NCBI RefSeq assembly: GCF_010726645.1
Contig: NZ_AP022563.1
Location: 3,348,001-3,412,000 of the forward strand
Origin: Mycolicibacterium duvalii
GTDB lineage: Bacteria > Actinomycetota > Actinomycetes > Mycobacteriales > Mycobacteriaceae
Length of the DNA stretch: 64,000 nucleotides
Direction: 5' to 3'
Shown: one piece after another, positions 27,676 through 36,987 of the stretch
Position numbering within the stretch: the stretch's first letter is position 1
Layout: each line of letters begins with the position of its first letter
Translations under genes and position numbers: made by a program
The notes under the pieces: generated by a model
Told to the model about the DNA's origin: nothing
The model's input: the letters and a program-made list of their open reading frames with translations, nothing else
Databases searched by the model: none

Positions 27676-28542
27676 TCAGGACTCGAATTCGGCCTCTCCA
27701 TCGTCAAGCACCAATCGCGGGTCACCATCGTCGGGGCTCAGCGCTTCGGTGCAGAACACCGCTCGACCCTCGCCCACTCGCCAGATCGTGGTCCGCAGGG
27801 TGTCGCCGGGAAAGACCGGCGAGGTGAAGCGGGCCGCCACGGCGGTCAGCTTGGTGGCGTCGCCGCCGCACAGTTCGGCGACCAGCGCGCGCCCGGCGAC
27901 CCCGTAGGTGCACAAGCCATGCAGGATCGGCTTCGAGAAGCCCGCGAGCTGGGCGAACCACGGATCGCTGTGCAATGGGTTGCGGTCTCCGGACAGGCGA
28001 TAGATCAGCGCCTGGTCTTCGCGGGTCGGCAGGTCGACCGACGCGTCGGGCGCGCGGTCGGGAAACTCCGGGGCGGGCGGCCGCTGTCCCGGCTGTCCGC
28101 CGAAACCGCCCTCGCCACGGAGCACCAGGGTGGTCAGCGTCTCTGCCAGCGTCGCGCCGGAGTCCGGGTCGGTGCCCGTGCCCTTCAGCATCACCACGGC
28201 GTTCTTGCCCGGACCCTTGTCCTGCAGGTCGGCCACCTCGGTGACGACGCTCAACCGACCCGCGCGCGGCAGCGGCGCGAACACCCGGATGCTCTGCGAA
28301 CCGTGCAGCAGCCGGCTGAAGTCGAAGCTGCCGATCCGGCCGATCGCCGCGAACGGCGAGCACGCGATCACCGCATAGGTGGGCAGCACCTGCTGTTCGA
28401 CGTCATGGCTGTTCTCGGTGGTCAACGCCAGGTCGGTGACGCCGGCGCCGACACCTAGCGCGTACAGCAGCGTGTCGCGATCGGTCCATTCGAACAGTTG
28501 CGGATCGGTGGTGGCGCCGAGGGCCTGCGGATCGAGAGGCAT
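27676..28542 (-). CDS. htdY: (R)-3-hydroxyacyl dehydratase, MaoC/hydratase-2 type (HtdY, Rv3389c)
   Basis: A 288-residue double-hot-dog hydratase. The C-terminal half carries the hydratase-2 motif YRLSGDRNPLHSDPWFAQLAGF with catalytic Asp and His, followed by KPILHGLCTYGVAGRALV. The N-terminal hot dog (LLYALGVGAGVTDLALTTEN, VLPTYAVIACSPF) is catalytically silent, as usual. It matches Rv3389c in length and order. Known orthologues dehydrate (R)-3-hydroxyacyl-CoA/ACP in fatty acid metabolism. It is the last conserved gene before the accessory island. Confidence 0.92.
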   Translation of the reverse strand: MPLDPQALGATTDPQLFEWTDRDTLLYALGVGAGVTDLALTTENSHDVEQQVLPTYAVIACSPFAAIGRIGSFDFSRLLHGSQSIRVFAPLPRAGRLSVVTEVADLQDKGPGKNAVVMLKGTGTDPDSGATLAETLTTLVLRGEGGFGGQPGQRPPAPEFPDRAPDASVDLPTREDQALIYRLSGDRNPLHSDPWFAQLAGFSKPILHGLCTYGVAGRALVAELCGGDATKLTAVAARFTSPVFPGDTLRTTIWRVGEGRAVFCTEALSPDDGDPRLVLDDGEAEFES

Positions 28543-29267
28543 GCCGTGAGACTAACGCGGGGCGGGCCCCTGTTGACCCACTGTTTCCACGTCCTGGTGC
28601 GGCGTGGAATCGCGGAGGCGCTACGAGCGGCTGACAGCCCTCTTGACAATGACGGTGCTGCGCTCGCCGATGTGCCGAATCGGCCTTGCGCCCCGCGCAA
28701 TCCCTCCTGACCGAACCCGGTCAACGGTCACGCAACTGCCTTGTGCCTTCTGGTCGCCGCAATCCTGCCGGCGACTCCGGGCAACCAGCGTTGCGCCCCG
28801 GCTTGGGAAACGGCGCCGAACGTGGCCAAGCGTGGAGTAGAACACTGATACATGCACTGCACAGCTGCTTGACGGGAGCCGCCGGAGTTGTCCCGACTTG
28901 CCCGCGGCCCCGCACTCGGGTCGTTATTCTCATCAGCTGACCGTTTCGCTGTGGCTCATTAACGCCGAATCTCCTGATCAGCCCTGTTCGTCAGTGCAAT
29001 ATCGTCGTGAAGCCAAGCAGGCCTCGACGGCAATGGCAGGCTGCGATGGCAACAGTCAGAAGCAACAACTGGAGCATCAGCCGCGCCGAAAGGCATCTTG
29101 TCAATAGAACAGTTACTGCTATATTGTTCATCGTGCGTGCGAGAGGATTGAGGCCCCGGGTGGTCGTTTGCTCGCCCACATCATGACGCCCGTCGTGGCC
29201 GTCACGCTACGCCGGAAGGTCGAGACGTTGCCGGACTGCATCGTCAGGCGCTTCGAGGTCAAGTGAG
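28543..29267. other. Intergenic stretch without a convincing gene
   Basis: About 725 bp between htdY and the mce region. It is visibly less GC rich than the core genes from about 28,930 on. Only short frames without family features occur on either strand; in particular nothing resembling a YrbE permease gene or its remnants. One copy of the shared 22-bp motif lies at 29106-29133. It probably holds the promoter of the mce operon. Confidence 0.6.
29106..29133 (+). promoter_or_regulatory. Shared island motif, copy 1 (upstream of mce cluster)
   Basis: Reads AGAACA-N4-CTG-N-T then ATAT-TGTTC. It fits the consensus RGAACA-N4-CTG-N-T-WWW-Y-TGT seen at two other places in the island. In this copy the outer parts GAACA and TGTTC are also an inverted repeat, which points to a dimeric DNA-binding protein. 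It is about 420 bp before the mceA start. Confidence 0.5.
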
Positions 29268-29531
29268 GTGAACGTCGGCGCGCGATTCTGGATTGAGGCG
29301 GCAGCGCCCGTAGCTGAGCCGCGGTCGACGGGAATCGCTCTGCCGAAGCATATTTCAGTTTCGATGCAGACCGCCGATGACATTTTCTCGTCGGCGCCGG
29401 ACGCGGTGCAGTTCGTCCTCGGACAGCCTTTCCCGAGGCATGATTTCCTCATGCAGTCACGGTTCGTGGCGTGGGTGCCGACGGTGCATACCGTGGTGGT
29501 CGCAGCAGCGAGGTCGGGGGCCTCGAGTTGA
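29268..29531 (+). CDS. Hypothetical 87-residue reading frame preceding mceA
   Basis: No family is recognised. The frame starts at a GTG shortly after a GTGAGG-like site and ends with a TGA that overlaps the proposed TTG start of mceA as TTGA, the same coupling geometry seen between the later mce genes. The predicted product (MNVGARFWIEAAAPVAEPRS...) has no signal peptide or membrane segment. It may be real, a leader, or chance; codon use could not be measured. Confidence 0.3.
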   Translation: MNVGARFWIEAAAPVAEPRSTGIALPKHISVSMQTADDIFSSAPDAVQFVLGQPFPRHDFLMQSRFVAWVPTVHTVVVAAARSGASS

Positions 29532-30721
29532 GCAACAACCGCGTCCGTGTTCTCGCAGGGCTGGCTTTGATCACCTCGGCGGTGCTTGTGACTGCGCTGT
29601 CCGTGGTGCTGTTCCGCGGCGATCTTACGAGGACGGCCACAGTCACCGTACTTTCCGAGCGCGCCGGACTGGTGATGAATCCCGACGCCAAGGTCAAGAT
29701 GCAGGGCATCACGGTCGGCAGGGTCGGCTCCATAGAAGTCCTGCCGGACGGACGAGCGGCGCTGCATCTCGAACTGAACCCTCAACAGATGGCGATGATC
29801 CCGTCCGACGTCGGGGTCGACATCACGTCCTCGACTGTTTTCGGCGCGAAGTTCGTTGATCTGGTTCCACCGGCGCGGCCGGCATCCTCTGCTCTCGCCG
29901 CCGGTCAAGTGCTGCAAGGTGACCGCGTCACCGTCGAGATCAACACCGTATTCGAACGATTGACCAATCTGCTCGACACCATCGACCCTGTCCAGCTCAA
30001 CGAGACGCTCGGTCAGCTCTCGCGAGCACTGGACGGCCGTGGCCGGAAGATCAACCAGATGCTTGCCGACCTTGATGCCTTCCTGACACGCTTCGAGCCC
30101 AGCGTCCCCAATCTGCGCCGTGATCTGTCGGCTCTGCCGCCCGTGGTATCGGCCTACGCCACTGCCGCACCTGACTTCATCGAGGTGCTCGAGCGGACGA
30201 CCGGGATCAGCGAGACACTCGTCGGTCAGCAGCACAATCTCGACGCACTTCTGGTCAGCGCGATCGGATTCGGCAACATCGGAACCGCCGTGCTGACAGA
30301 GAACCGGCAGCCACTGACCGATCTTCTCCACATTCTCGTGCCGACGACAGACCTGCTCCACCAGTACCGCCAAAACGTCGACTGCACGTTGCAGGGGCTG
30401 GTGCCTTTCACTCAGGGAATCCCGCTACCGGAACCCGGAATCATGGTGTCGATCGGATTCACCTGGGGGATCGAGAGATACCGCTACCCGGGAGACCTTC
30501 CCAAAGTTGCGGCCAGCGGTGGATCGAACTGTGAGAAGGTCGGTATGCCGGTTCTGCAACCGGAGGAGATCTCACCATTCCTGGTCACCGACATCGGCGG
30601 AAACCGTTGGCGGTACGGGAACGACGGCATCGTCTTGAACTCCGACGGGCTCAAGCAGCTCCTCTTCGGACCCATCGATGGGCCTCCCCGTAACTCCTCG
30701 CAGATCGGAATGCCGGGGTAG
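29528..30721 (+). CDS. mceA: MCE family protein, MceA type
   Basis: First of six mce genes; 397 residues from TTG 29528 (a GTG 57 bp upstream is the alternative). One N-terminal membrane anchor, VLAGLALITSAVLVTALSVVLF, is followed by the MCE domain: TVTVLSERAGLVMNPDAKVKMQGITVGRVGSIE. The helical SD-rich part contains PVQLNETLGQLSRALDGRGRKINQMLADLD and the A-type hallmark HNLDALLVSAIGFGNIGTAVL. Mce proteins form the periplasmic substrate tunnel of lipid importers driven by Mkl ATPase and YrbEA/B permeases. The permease genes that normally come directly before mceA are missing here. Confidence 0.88.
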   Translation: MSNNRVRVLAGLALITSAVLVTALSVVLFRGDLTRTATVTVLSERAGLVMNPDAKVKMQGITVGRVGSIEVLPDGRAALHLELNPQQMAMIPSDVGVDITSSTVFGAKFVDLVPPARPASSALAAGQVLQGDRVTVEINTVFERLTNLLDTIDPVQLNETLGQLSRALDGRGRKINQMLADLDAFLTRFEPSVPNLRRDLSALPPVVSAYATAAPDFIEVLERTTGISETLVGQQHNLDALLVSAIGFGNIGTAVLTENRQPLTDLLHILVPTTDLLHQYRQNVDCTLQGLVPFTQGIPLPEPGIMVSIGFTWGIERYRYPGDLPKVAASGGSNCEKVGMPVLQPEEISPFLVTDIGGNRWRYGNDGIVLNSDGLKQLLFGPIDGPPRNSSQIGMPG

Positions 30722-30723
30722 AC

Positions 30724-31743
30724 ATGCGTGGATCAAGCATCAAGTTTGCCGCCTTCGCCGCCGTGATGAGCCTGCTGACAGCATTTTTGGTGATGATGTT
30801 CGCCGACTACCGGGCCGGGGACACCAACAATTACTCCGCGGTGTTCAACGATGTCGCCCGCCTGAAAAGCGGCGATTCGGTCCGGGTAGCGGGCGTGCGC
30901 GTAGGAACTGTCAACGACGTTCGCCTGCGCTCCGACAAGACCGTCCTGGTCTCCTTTGACGCCGAGCGCAAGGTGGTGCTGACAGCCGGCACCCGCGCGG
31001 AGGTTCGCTACCTCAACTTGGTGGGTGACCGGTATCTCGAACTGCTCGATTCACCCGGCTCCACACAGACCCTGCCGGCAGGCGCACAGATCCCCGCCGA
31101 GCGCACCGCACCTGCACTGGACCTCGACCTGCTTCTCGGCGGCCTGCGGCCCCTCACCCGGGGTCTCGACCCCCAGGACATCAACATACTGACGTCGTCT
31201 CTTCTGCAGGCGCTCCAAGGCCAGGGAGGCGTGATGGAATCGCTGCTGTCCCGAACGTCGACATTCACCTCCACTCTCTCCGATCACAGCGACGTCATTC
31301 AGCAGGTCATCGACAACCTTCGCAACCTGACGTCCGTGCTGGCGAAAGACAGCCGGCAATTCTCCGACTCGGTCGAGCGCCTCGACGAACTCGTTGCCGG
31401 ACTTGCCGCCGACCGCGATCCGATCGGCGCGTCCATCGAGTCACTGGAGAAGGGCACGGCGTCTCTGACCGATCTGCTCACGAATGGACGGCCGCCCTTA
31501 GCGGCCACGGTCGACCAACTGAGTCGTCTCTCAGTGCCCCTCGATGCGGACAAAGACAAGATCGATATCGCCCTGCAGAAGGCGCCGAACAACTTCAGGA
31601 AGTTGGTCAGACTCGGCGCATACGGCAGTTGGATCAACTACTACCTTTGCGGCATCACACTGCGCGTGAGCGATCTGCAAGGACAAACCGCGGTCTTCCC
31701 CTGGGTCAAGAACCAGGGTGCCGGAAGGTGCGCAGATTCCTGA
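30724..31743 (+). CDS. mceB: MCE family protein, MceB type
   Basis: 339 residues beginning with a membrane anchor, SIKFAAFAAVMSLLTAFLVMMFADYR. The MCE domain is YSAVFNDVARLKSGDSVRVAGVRVGTVNDVRL ... VRYLNLVGDRYLELLD. Then comes the Mce SD region with long heptad-like helices (SVERLDELVAGLAADRDPIGASIESLEKG). The C-terminal GAYGSWINYYLCGITLRVSDLQG is the B-type signature. ATG 30724 is 2 bp after the mceA stop; it ends by sharing one base with the mceC start (TGATG). Confidence 0.92.
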   Translation: MRGSSIKFAAFAAVMSLLTAFLVMMFADYRAGDTNNYSAVFNDVARLKSGDSVRVAGVRVGTVNDVRLRSDKTVLVSFDAERKVVLTAGTRAEVRYLNLVGDRYLELLDSPGSTQTLPAGAQIPAERTAPALDLDLLLGGLRPLTRGLDPQDINILTSSLLQALQGQGGVMESLLSRTSTFTSTLSDHSDVIQQVIDNLRNLTSVLAKDSRQFSDSVERLDELVAGLAADRDPIGASIESLEKGTASLTDLLTNGRPPLAATVDQLSRLSVPLDADKDKIDIALQKAPNNFRKLVRLGAYGSWINYYLCGITLRVSDLQGQTAVFPWVKNQGAGRCADS

Positions 31744-32846
31744 TGTTGAAGTACAAGGGCAAGCACCTCTTCAGAGCCGGCTTCATCGGCATCCTCGTCA
31801 CCGTGCTGATCATTTTGGTAGGCCTGCAACCGGAACGGCTGTTATCCCTGGCCACCGACGTCCGCTACCAAGCACTGTTCGCAGAAGCCGGCGGCTTGCA
31901 AGCCGGCAACGACGTTGTGGTCTCCGGCACCAAGGTCGGTCACGTCACCAGCGTCGCCCTGGACGGAAATCGAGTCCGAGTCGGCTTCACCGCCGATGCC
32001 ACCGTGACCTTCGGGCGCGACACCACCGCCCACATCCGGACAGGCTCGCTGCTCGGGGAGCGGACACTGACTTTGCAATCAGCCGGCGACGGTGTTCTGG
32101 ATGCCTCGACCGAGATTCCGTTGACACGCACCTCATCTCCCTACTCGCTCAATGACGCAGTGGGTGATCTTTCGTCGCAGATTGCCCAGACCGACACCGC
32201 CAACGTCAATCAGTCTCTGGACGTGCTGGCGCAGACGTTCGACCAGATCGCCCCGCAGTTGGATCCTACGTTCGAAGGGCTGACGCGCGTGTCACGAATG
32301 CTCAACGAGCGCAACGACAACATCGCACTGCTTCTGGCGAACTCGGCCGACGTCACACGGGTGCTCTCAGATCGAAGCGAACAGGTCAATACTCTGATCC
32401 TCAACGCCAACGATCTGATGGCGGTGCTCGTCGACCGACGGGCAGCAATCGCCAATCTGCTCGCTAATACATCGGCTGTTTCTCAACAGATTTCCGGCCT
32501 GGTCGCTGACAACGAAGCCGAACTGACCCCGATGCTGGACAAACTCAACTCGGTCAACGCCATGCTGCAGAAGAATCGTGACAATATCGCCGCAGCGCTT
32601 CCCGGGCTCGAGAAGTTTCAGCGCACGCAGGGCGAAACGATCGCATCTGGTGCCTACTACAACGCGTTTGTCGCCAACCTGATCCCATCGCAGTTCCTGC
32701 AACCTTTCCTCGACTACGCTTTCGGGTTCCGTCGGGGAGTCAACGCCGGCCAGCCGCCGGATAACGCCGGTCCCCGCGCAGAGCTGCCTTTCCCGGTCAA
32801 CGGCATTCCGCAACCTGGAGATCTTCCCCATGACGGCAATCCGTAG
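31743..32846 (+). CDS. mceC: MCE family protein, MceC type
   Basis: 367 residues from ATG 31743, which shares its A with the mceB TGA. Membrane anchor LFRAGFIGILVTVLIILVGLQ; MCE domain YQALFAEAGGLQAGNDVVVSGTKVGHVTSVAL with HIRTGSLLGERTLTLQ; the C-type helix SYSLNDAVGDL-like segment (PYSLNDAVGDLSSQIAQTDTANVNQSLDVLAQTF). It ends in a proline-rich tail and overlaps mceD by 17 nt. A longer reading starting inside mceB is possible but would bury the anchor. Confidence 0.92.
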   Translation: MLKYKGKHLFRAGFIGILVTVLIILVGLQPERLLSLATDVRYQALFAEAGGLQAGNDVVVSGTKVGHVTSVALDGNRVRVGFTADATVTFGRDTTAHIRTGSLLGERTLTLQSAGDGVLDASTEIPLTRTSSPYSLNDAVGDLSSQIAQTDTANVNQSLDVLAQTFDQIAPQLDPTFEGLTRVSRMLNERNDNIALLLANSADVTRVLSDRSEQVNTLILNANDLMAVLVDRRAAIANLLANTSAVSQQISGLVADNEAELTPMLDKLNSVNAMLQKNRDNIAAALPGLEKFQRTQGETIASGAYYNAFVANLIPSQFLQPFLDYAFGFRRGVNAGQPPDNAGPRAELPFPVNGIPQPGDLPHDGNP

Positions 32847-34212
32847 ACGCGCAATGGCCGGGGCTGCTGCGGCCTTCGTCGTGCTGATCGTCGCGTCCTC
32901 GGCGTTCCTGGTGCGTCAGACATTGCTCGCTCCGTCGACGATCTTTGCGTACTTCTCGTCCGCCACTGCCATTTACCCCGGCGACGACGTCCGCGTCCTC
33001 GGAGTGAAGGTCGGAACCATCACCTCGATCGAGTCCGGAGGGACGCAGGCCAAAATCGCGATGCAGATCGACCGGGACGTACCGATACCTGTCGGCGCCC
33101 AAGCGATCATCGTCGCCCCCAATCTCGTCGCCGCCCGCTTTGTGCAGCTGGCACCGGCCTACGATGCCCAGGGACCGACGATGCCCGACGGTGGTGTCAT
33201 TCCGCTGGAGCGCACGGCAGTTCCGGTGGAATGGGATGAGGTCAAAGAGCAGTTGGCGCGGCTCACCGAGGATCTCGGCCCAACCTCGCCTGACGATCAG
33301 ACCTCGGTATCGCGATTCATCAACAGCGCAGCGGATGCGATGGACGGCAACGGTGCCAAGCTTCGCGAGACACTCGCACAGCTATCGGCGGCAGGTCGCA
33401 TCTTCGCCGAGGGCAGCGGTGACCTGGCCGACATAGTCACCAACCTGCAGCGCTTCGTCTCGGCGCTGCGCGACAGCAACATTCAAATAGTCCAGTTTCA
33501 GGATCGCTTCGCGTCCTTGACCGCCGTCGTCAACGACAGCAGAAGCGATCTCGATTCTGCACTGACGACGCTTTCCAGCGCTATCGACGACGCCAAACGA
33601 TTCATTGCAGGAAGTCGAACCCAGACCAGTGAGCAGATCGAACGCCTTGCCGACCTCACCGCGGTGCTTGTCGAACAGCGGACTTCAGTCGAGAACATCT
33701 TGCACGGGGCGCCCTCCGCGATAGCCAACACCTATAACATGTACAACCCGGACACCGGGACATTCGTCGGTTCCTTCGTCTTCCAGAACTTCTCCAATCC
33801 CGTCCAGTTTCTCTGCTCGGGGATCGGCGCTGTCGAGAACGCCACGGCCCCTGAGACTGCCCGGTTGTGTGCCGAGTACCTCGGTCCGGCATTGCGCTTG
33901 GCGAATTTCAATTATCTGCCGATCCCGTTCAATCCGCTCCTCAGCGCGGTGGCCCAACCGCAGAACCTCGTGTACTCGGATCCGCGGTTGGCTCCCGGCG
34001 GGGCAAGAGTGCCCGCGGGACCGGCGGAGACTCCGCCTGCGGTGTCTGCATACACTGGCAGCGGGGACGTGCCGCCACCCCCCGGTTACGGTCCCCCACC
34101 CGCCCTCGCAACAGTCGACAGTCTCATCCTGCCGAACTCGGTGCCGCACGGTGCTGCCGAAGCACCACTGCCGCACACGACACCCGCGGGACCGGAGGTG
34201 CCGAATCCGTGA
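32830..34212 (+). CDS. mceD: MCE family protein, MceD type
   Basis: 460 residues from ATG 32830 inside the mceC tail. Membrane anchor AAAAFVVLIVASSAFLVRQTL; MCE domain IFAYFSSATAIYPGDDVRVLGVKVGTITSIE with the D-type VPIPVGAQAIIVAPNLVAARFVQLAP. The typical VPVEWDEVKEQLARLTEDLGP and a long helical region (SALTTLSSAIDDAKRFIAGSRTQTSEQIERLADLTAVL) follow. The last 80 residues are rich in proline, as in other MceD proteins. Its stop overlaps the mceE GTG (GTGA). Confidence 0.92.
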   Translation: MTAIRRRAMAGAAAAFVVLIVASSAFLVRQTLLAPSTIFAYFSSATAIYPGDDVRVLGVKVGTITSIESGGTQAKIAMQIDRDVPIPVGAQAIIVAPNLVAARFVQLAPAYDAQGPTMPDGGVIPLERTAVPVEWDEVKEQLARLTEDLGPTSPDDQTSVSRFINSAADAMDGNGAKLRETLAQLSAAGRIFAEGSGDLADIVTNLQRFVSALRDSNIQIVQFQDRFASLTAVVNDSRSDLDSALTTLSSAIDDAKRFIAGSRTQTSEQIERLADLTAVLVEQRTSVENILHGAPSAIANTYNMYNPDTGTFVGSFVFQNFSNPVQFLCSGIGAVENATAPETARLCAEYLGPALRLANFNYLPIPFNPLLSAVAQPQNLVYSDPRLAPGGARVPAGPAETPPAVSAYTGSGDVPPPPGYGPPPALATVDSLILPNSVPHGAAEAPLPHTTPAGPEVPNP

Positions 34213-35486
34213 ATGTCATCGCTGTTCGTCGGACTGCGCTGTGCGCCCTCGTGGCCACTGCCGCTACGAGTTGCGCCTTTCAAGGACTCAATTCGCTGCC
34301 CCTGCCCGGGACGGCAGGCCGAGACGCACACGCAGTGACATACTTCGTCGAGATCGCGAATGTCGGTACACTGGAGCCCAACTCGCCCGTCTTGATCTCT
34401 GATGTCACCGTCGGAAGTGTCGCCAAGCTCGCAGTCGACAATTGGAACGCCACGGTGGAGGTGTCCGTCGAACCAGATGTTGTGGTACCCGAGAATGCTG
34501 TGGCCACCGTCGGTCAGACCAGCTTGCTGGGGTCGATGCATCTTGCACTGAACCCCCCGCTGGGTGAGCAGCCGCACGGTCGCCTTGCGCCGAACACGAC
34601 ACTCCCGCTGAAAAGGGCCTCGACCTTTCCGTCCACGGAGCGGACCCTGTCTTCGCTGTCGACCATCGTCAACGGCGGCGGGCTCGGACAGATCAGCGAC
34701 ATCATCCACGAAACGAGCGTTGCCCTCTCCGGACGCGAGCAACAGGTCCGCACCCTGCTCACCCGCCTGGATGAGATCGCCGGTGTGCTGGCAGATCAGC
34801 GCCAGGACGTGGTCGTCACATTTGCCGAACTGAACAAGCTCAGCAAGACCCTAGCCGAGAATTCGGGCACCATCGATGCGGCGATCCGCAGGATCCCCGC
34901 TGCCTTAGATGTCCTGATCGAGCAAAGACCGCAGATAACAACGGCTTTGGACCGCCTTCGGATATTCAGCGACTCCGCCACGGGACTGATCAACGACACC
35001 CAGGACGATCTCATCCGGAACTTGCAGAACCTGGAGCCCATCCTCGGTGCAGTCGCCGATCTCGGATCCGACCTCGACACGGTGCTCGCATATCTGACGA
35101 CGTTTCCATTCACCCAGAACGTCATCGACCGCGGGATGAAAGGGGACTTCATGAACCTGTTCGTCACGCTGGACCTGACCTATCCCCGGATCAAGCGGAC
35201 GCTGGCGCTCGGTACCCGATTCGGTGAACCCAGAGCGCGGCTGATTCCTGCTCCGGGCGACCCCTGGCACGAGAATTACACGTACGATCCACTCGGCGGC
35301 ACGATCGCCGAGCCCGTCCCACCGGCGACGCCAGCGCCGGCCGATCCACCGGAGGCCGGTGCGCAGCCTGCGCCGGCATTCTCCGGACCGGTGCTGCCCA
35401 TTGCGCCACCGCGGGATTGGCAGTCCGGCACCCCCGCACCGCTCCAAGATCAGGTCTTCGCGGGGCCCTACCCGGGCGCACGCTGA
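34209..35486 (+). CDS. mceE: MCE family lipoprotein, MceE (Lpr) type
   Basis: 425 residues from GTG 34209. The signal peptide ends in the lipobox ATSCAFQG, so it should be a lipid-anchored member as MceE proteins are. The MCE domain has YFVEIANVGTLEPNSPVLISDVTVGSVAKLAV and GQTSLLGSMHLALNPP. Downstream helices include REQQVRTLLTRLDEIAGVLADQRQDVVVTFAELNKLSKTLAEN; the proline-rich tail is common to the type. It shares one base with the mceF start. Confidence 0.92.
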   Translation: MNVIAVRRTALCALVATAATSCAFQGLNSLPLPGTAGRDAHAVTYFVEIANVGTLEPNSPVLISDVTVGSVAKLAVDNWNATVEVSVEPDVVVPENAVATVGQTSLLGSMHLALNPPLGEQPHGRLAPNTTLPLKRASTFPSTERTLSSLSTIVNGGGLGQISDIIHETSVALSGREQQVRTLLTRLDEIAGVLADQRQDVVVTFAELNKLSKTLAENSGTIDAAIRRIPAALDVLIEQRPQITTALDRLRIFSDSATGLINDTQDDLIRNLQNLEPILGAVADLGSDLDTVLAYLTTFPFTQNVIDRGMKGDFMNLFVTLDLTYPRIKRTLALGTRFGEPRARLIPAPGDPWHENYTYDPLGGTIAEPVPPATPAPADPPEAGAQPAPAFSGPVLPIAPPRDWQSGTPAPLQDQVFAGPYPGAR

Positions 35487-36979
35487 TGCTCAGTCGACTG
35501 GTCCGTATTCAACTGGTGCTGTTCTCCATCGTCTCGGTGCTGGCCGTCACGGCGATGATCATTGTCTATATCCAGGCGCCGATGCTGCTGGGTATCGGAC
35601 GGTATTCGGTGACGATGGAACTTCCCGAGGGTGGCGGACTTTATCGCTTCAGCAATGTCACCGTGCGTGGCGTCCAAGTCGGCAAGGTCACCGAGTTGGA
35701 GTTGACCCCGAAAGGTCCGAGAGCGAAGCTCAGTCTCCAAACCACCCCAAGAATCCCGGCCGATTTGAGCGCAGAGGTGCGCAGCGTGTCAGCGGTGGGA
35801 GAACAATACGTCGACCTGCGGCCCCGCACGGACAACGGACCGTACCTGGGCGACGGATCTGTCATACCCGCCATCGACGTCACTGTGCCGCAAAAAGTCG
35901 GGCCGATGCTCGATCAGATGAGTGCGCTGTTGGGCAGCATTCCCAAGCACCGGATCGCCGACCTCCTCGATGAGACCTCCCAGGCTCTCAGCGGAGCGGA
36001 CTTCGACCTGGGATCGCTCCTCGACTCCTCTGCCACGCTCAGTGAATCGCTTCGGACCAACGCCGATGCGGTGAGAGTGCTCACCGACGACAGTGTGCCG
36101 CTACTCGATGCTCAACAGCAGACAACGGATTCCCTGCGTCAGTGGGCGAGCAACCTCGCCGGGATAACCCGCCAGATCGATCAGAACGACGCCGCCGTGC
36201 GGAACATTCTGCAAGCCGGTCCCGGAGCTGCCGACGAAGCGGCGCGTCTGCTCGGTGACGTCAGACCTACGCTTCCCGTGCTGCTGGCAAATTTGACTAC
36301 CGTCGGTCAGATCGCGGTGACCTATCGGCCCGGGATCGAGCAGCTACTCGTTCTGTTCCCGCCGTACATCGCTGCGCTGCAAGGGTTTGCTCTGCCGTGG
36401 AACAATCCGACCGGATGGCCGCTGGGTGATTTCACCGCGACCAGCGGCGATCCGCCCGCCTGCACCGTCGGCTTTCTGCCGGCCTCACAGTGGCGATCAC
36501 CGGCGGACCTCACCGACATCGACACGCCCGAAAACCTGTTCTGCAAGCTCCCACAGGACTCACCGATCGCTGTCCGCGGCGCCCGCAACACCCCGTGCCT
36601 CGAGAATCCGGGGAAGCGGGCCCCGACCGTCGAGATCTGTCGGAGTGATCAGAGCTATCAGCCGCTGGCCCTGCGCCAGCATGCCCTCGGACCCAATCCG
36701 ATCGACCCGAACGCCATCGCCCAGGGAATTCCGCCGGACGACCGCATCTTGCCGGGAGAGGGTCTCTACGGCCCCGTTGAGGGCACACCTCCACCGCCTG
36801 GACCGACGGCTGCAGCACCGAATGCGTTGCCGCAGGCTGCATCAGGAGGTCCGCTGGCCTTCGCGCAGTATGACCCAGCGTCGGGACGCTATGTCACGCC
36901 CGACGGTCGCACCCGCCAACAGTCTGACTTGGCCACAGGTGCCTCACCGAAGTCGTGGCGAGATCTGATGCCGAATTAG
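35486..36979 (+). CDS. mceF: MCE family protein, MceF type
   Basis: 497 residues from ATG 35486 (TGATG overlap with mceE). Membrane anchor LVLFSIVSVLAVTAMIIVYIQAPML; MCE domain YSVTMELPEGGGLYRFSNVTVRGVQVGKVTELEL; the F-type block SAVGEQYVDLRPRTDNGPYLGDGSVIP; the long helical region ends in LLVLFPPYIAALQGFALPWNNP. Four or more cysteines and a Pro-rich, Tyr/Asp tail follow (AFAQYDPASGRYVTPDG), typical of MceF. It is the last gene of the cluster; no mce-associated membrane (Mas) genes follow on this strand. Confidence 0.92.
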   Translation: MLSRLVRIQLVLFSIVSVLAVTAMIIVYIQAPMLLGIGRYSVTMELPEGGGLYRFSNVTVRGVQVGKVTELELTPKGPRAKLSLQTTPRIPADLSAEVRSVSAVGEQYVDLRPRTDNGPYLGDGSVIPAIDVTVPQKVGPMLDQMSALLGSIPKHRIADLLDETSQALSGADFDLGSLLDSSATLSESLRTNADAVRVLTDDSVPLLDAQQQTTDSLRQWASNLAGITRQIDQNDAAVRNILQAGPGAADEAARLLGDVRPTLPVLLANLTTVGQIAVTYRPGIEQLLVLFPPYIAALQGFALPWNNPTGWPLGDFTATSGDPPACTVGFLPASQWRSPADLTDIDTPENLFCKLPQDSPIAVRGARNTPCLENPGKRAPTVEICRSDQSYQPLALRQHALGPNPIDPNAIAQGIPPDDRILPGEGLYGPVEGTPPPPGPTAAAPNALPQAASGGPLAFAQYDPASGRYVTPDGRTRQQSDLATGASPKSWRDLMPN

Positions 36980-36987
36980 ACCGACTG

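Noticed and set aside
28543-29527. Hidden yrbEA/yrbEB genes or remnants before mceA
   Set aside because: No frame with the multiple hydrophobic helices of YrbE exists on either strand; only short polar frames.
29207-30373. Minus-strand frame of 388 codons opposite mceA
   Set aside because: Codons mirror mceA, which has a clear MCE domain; the product has no family features.
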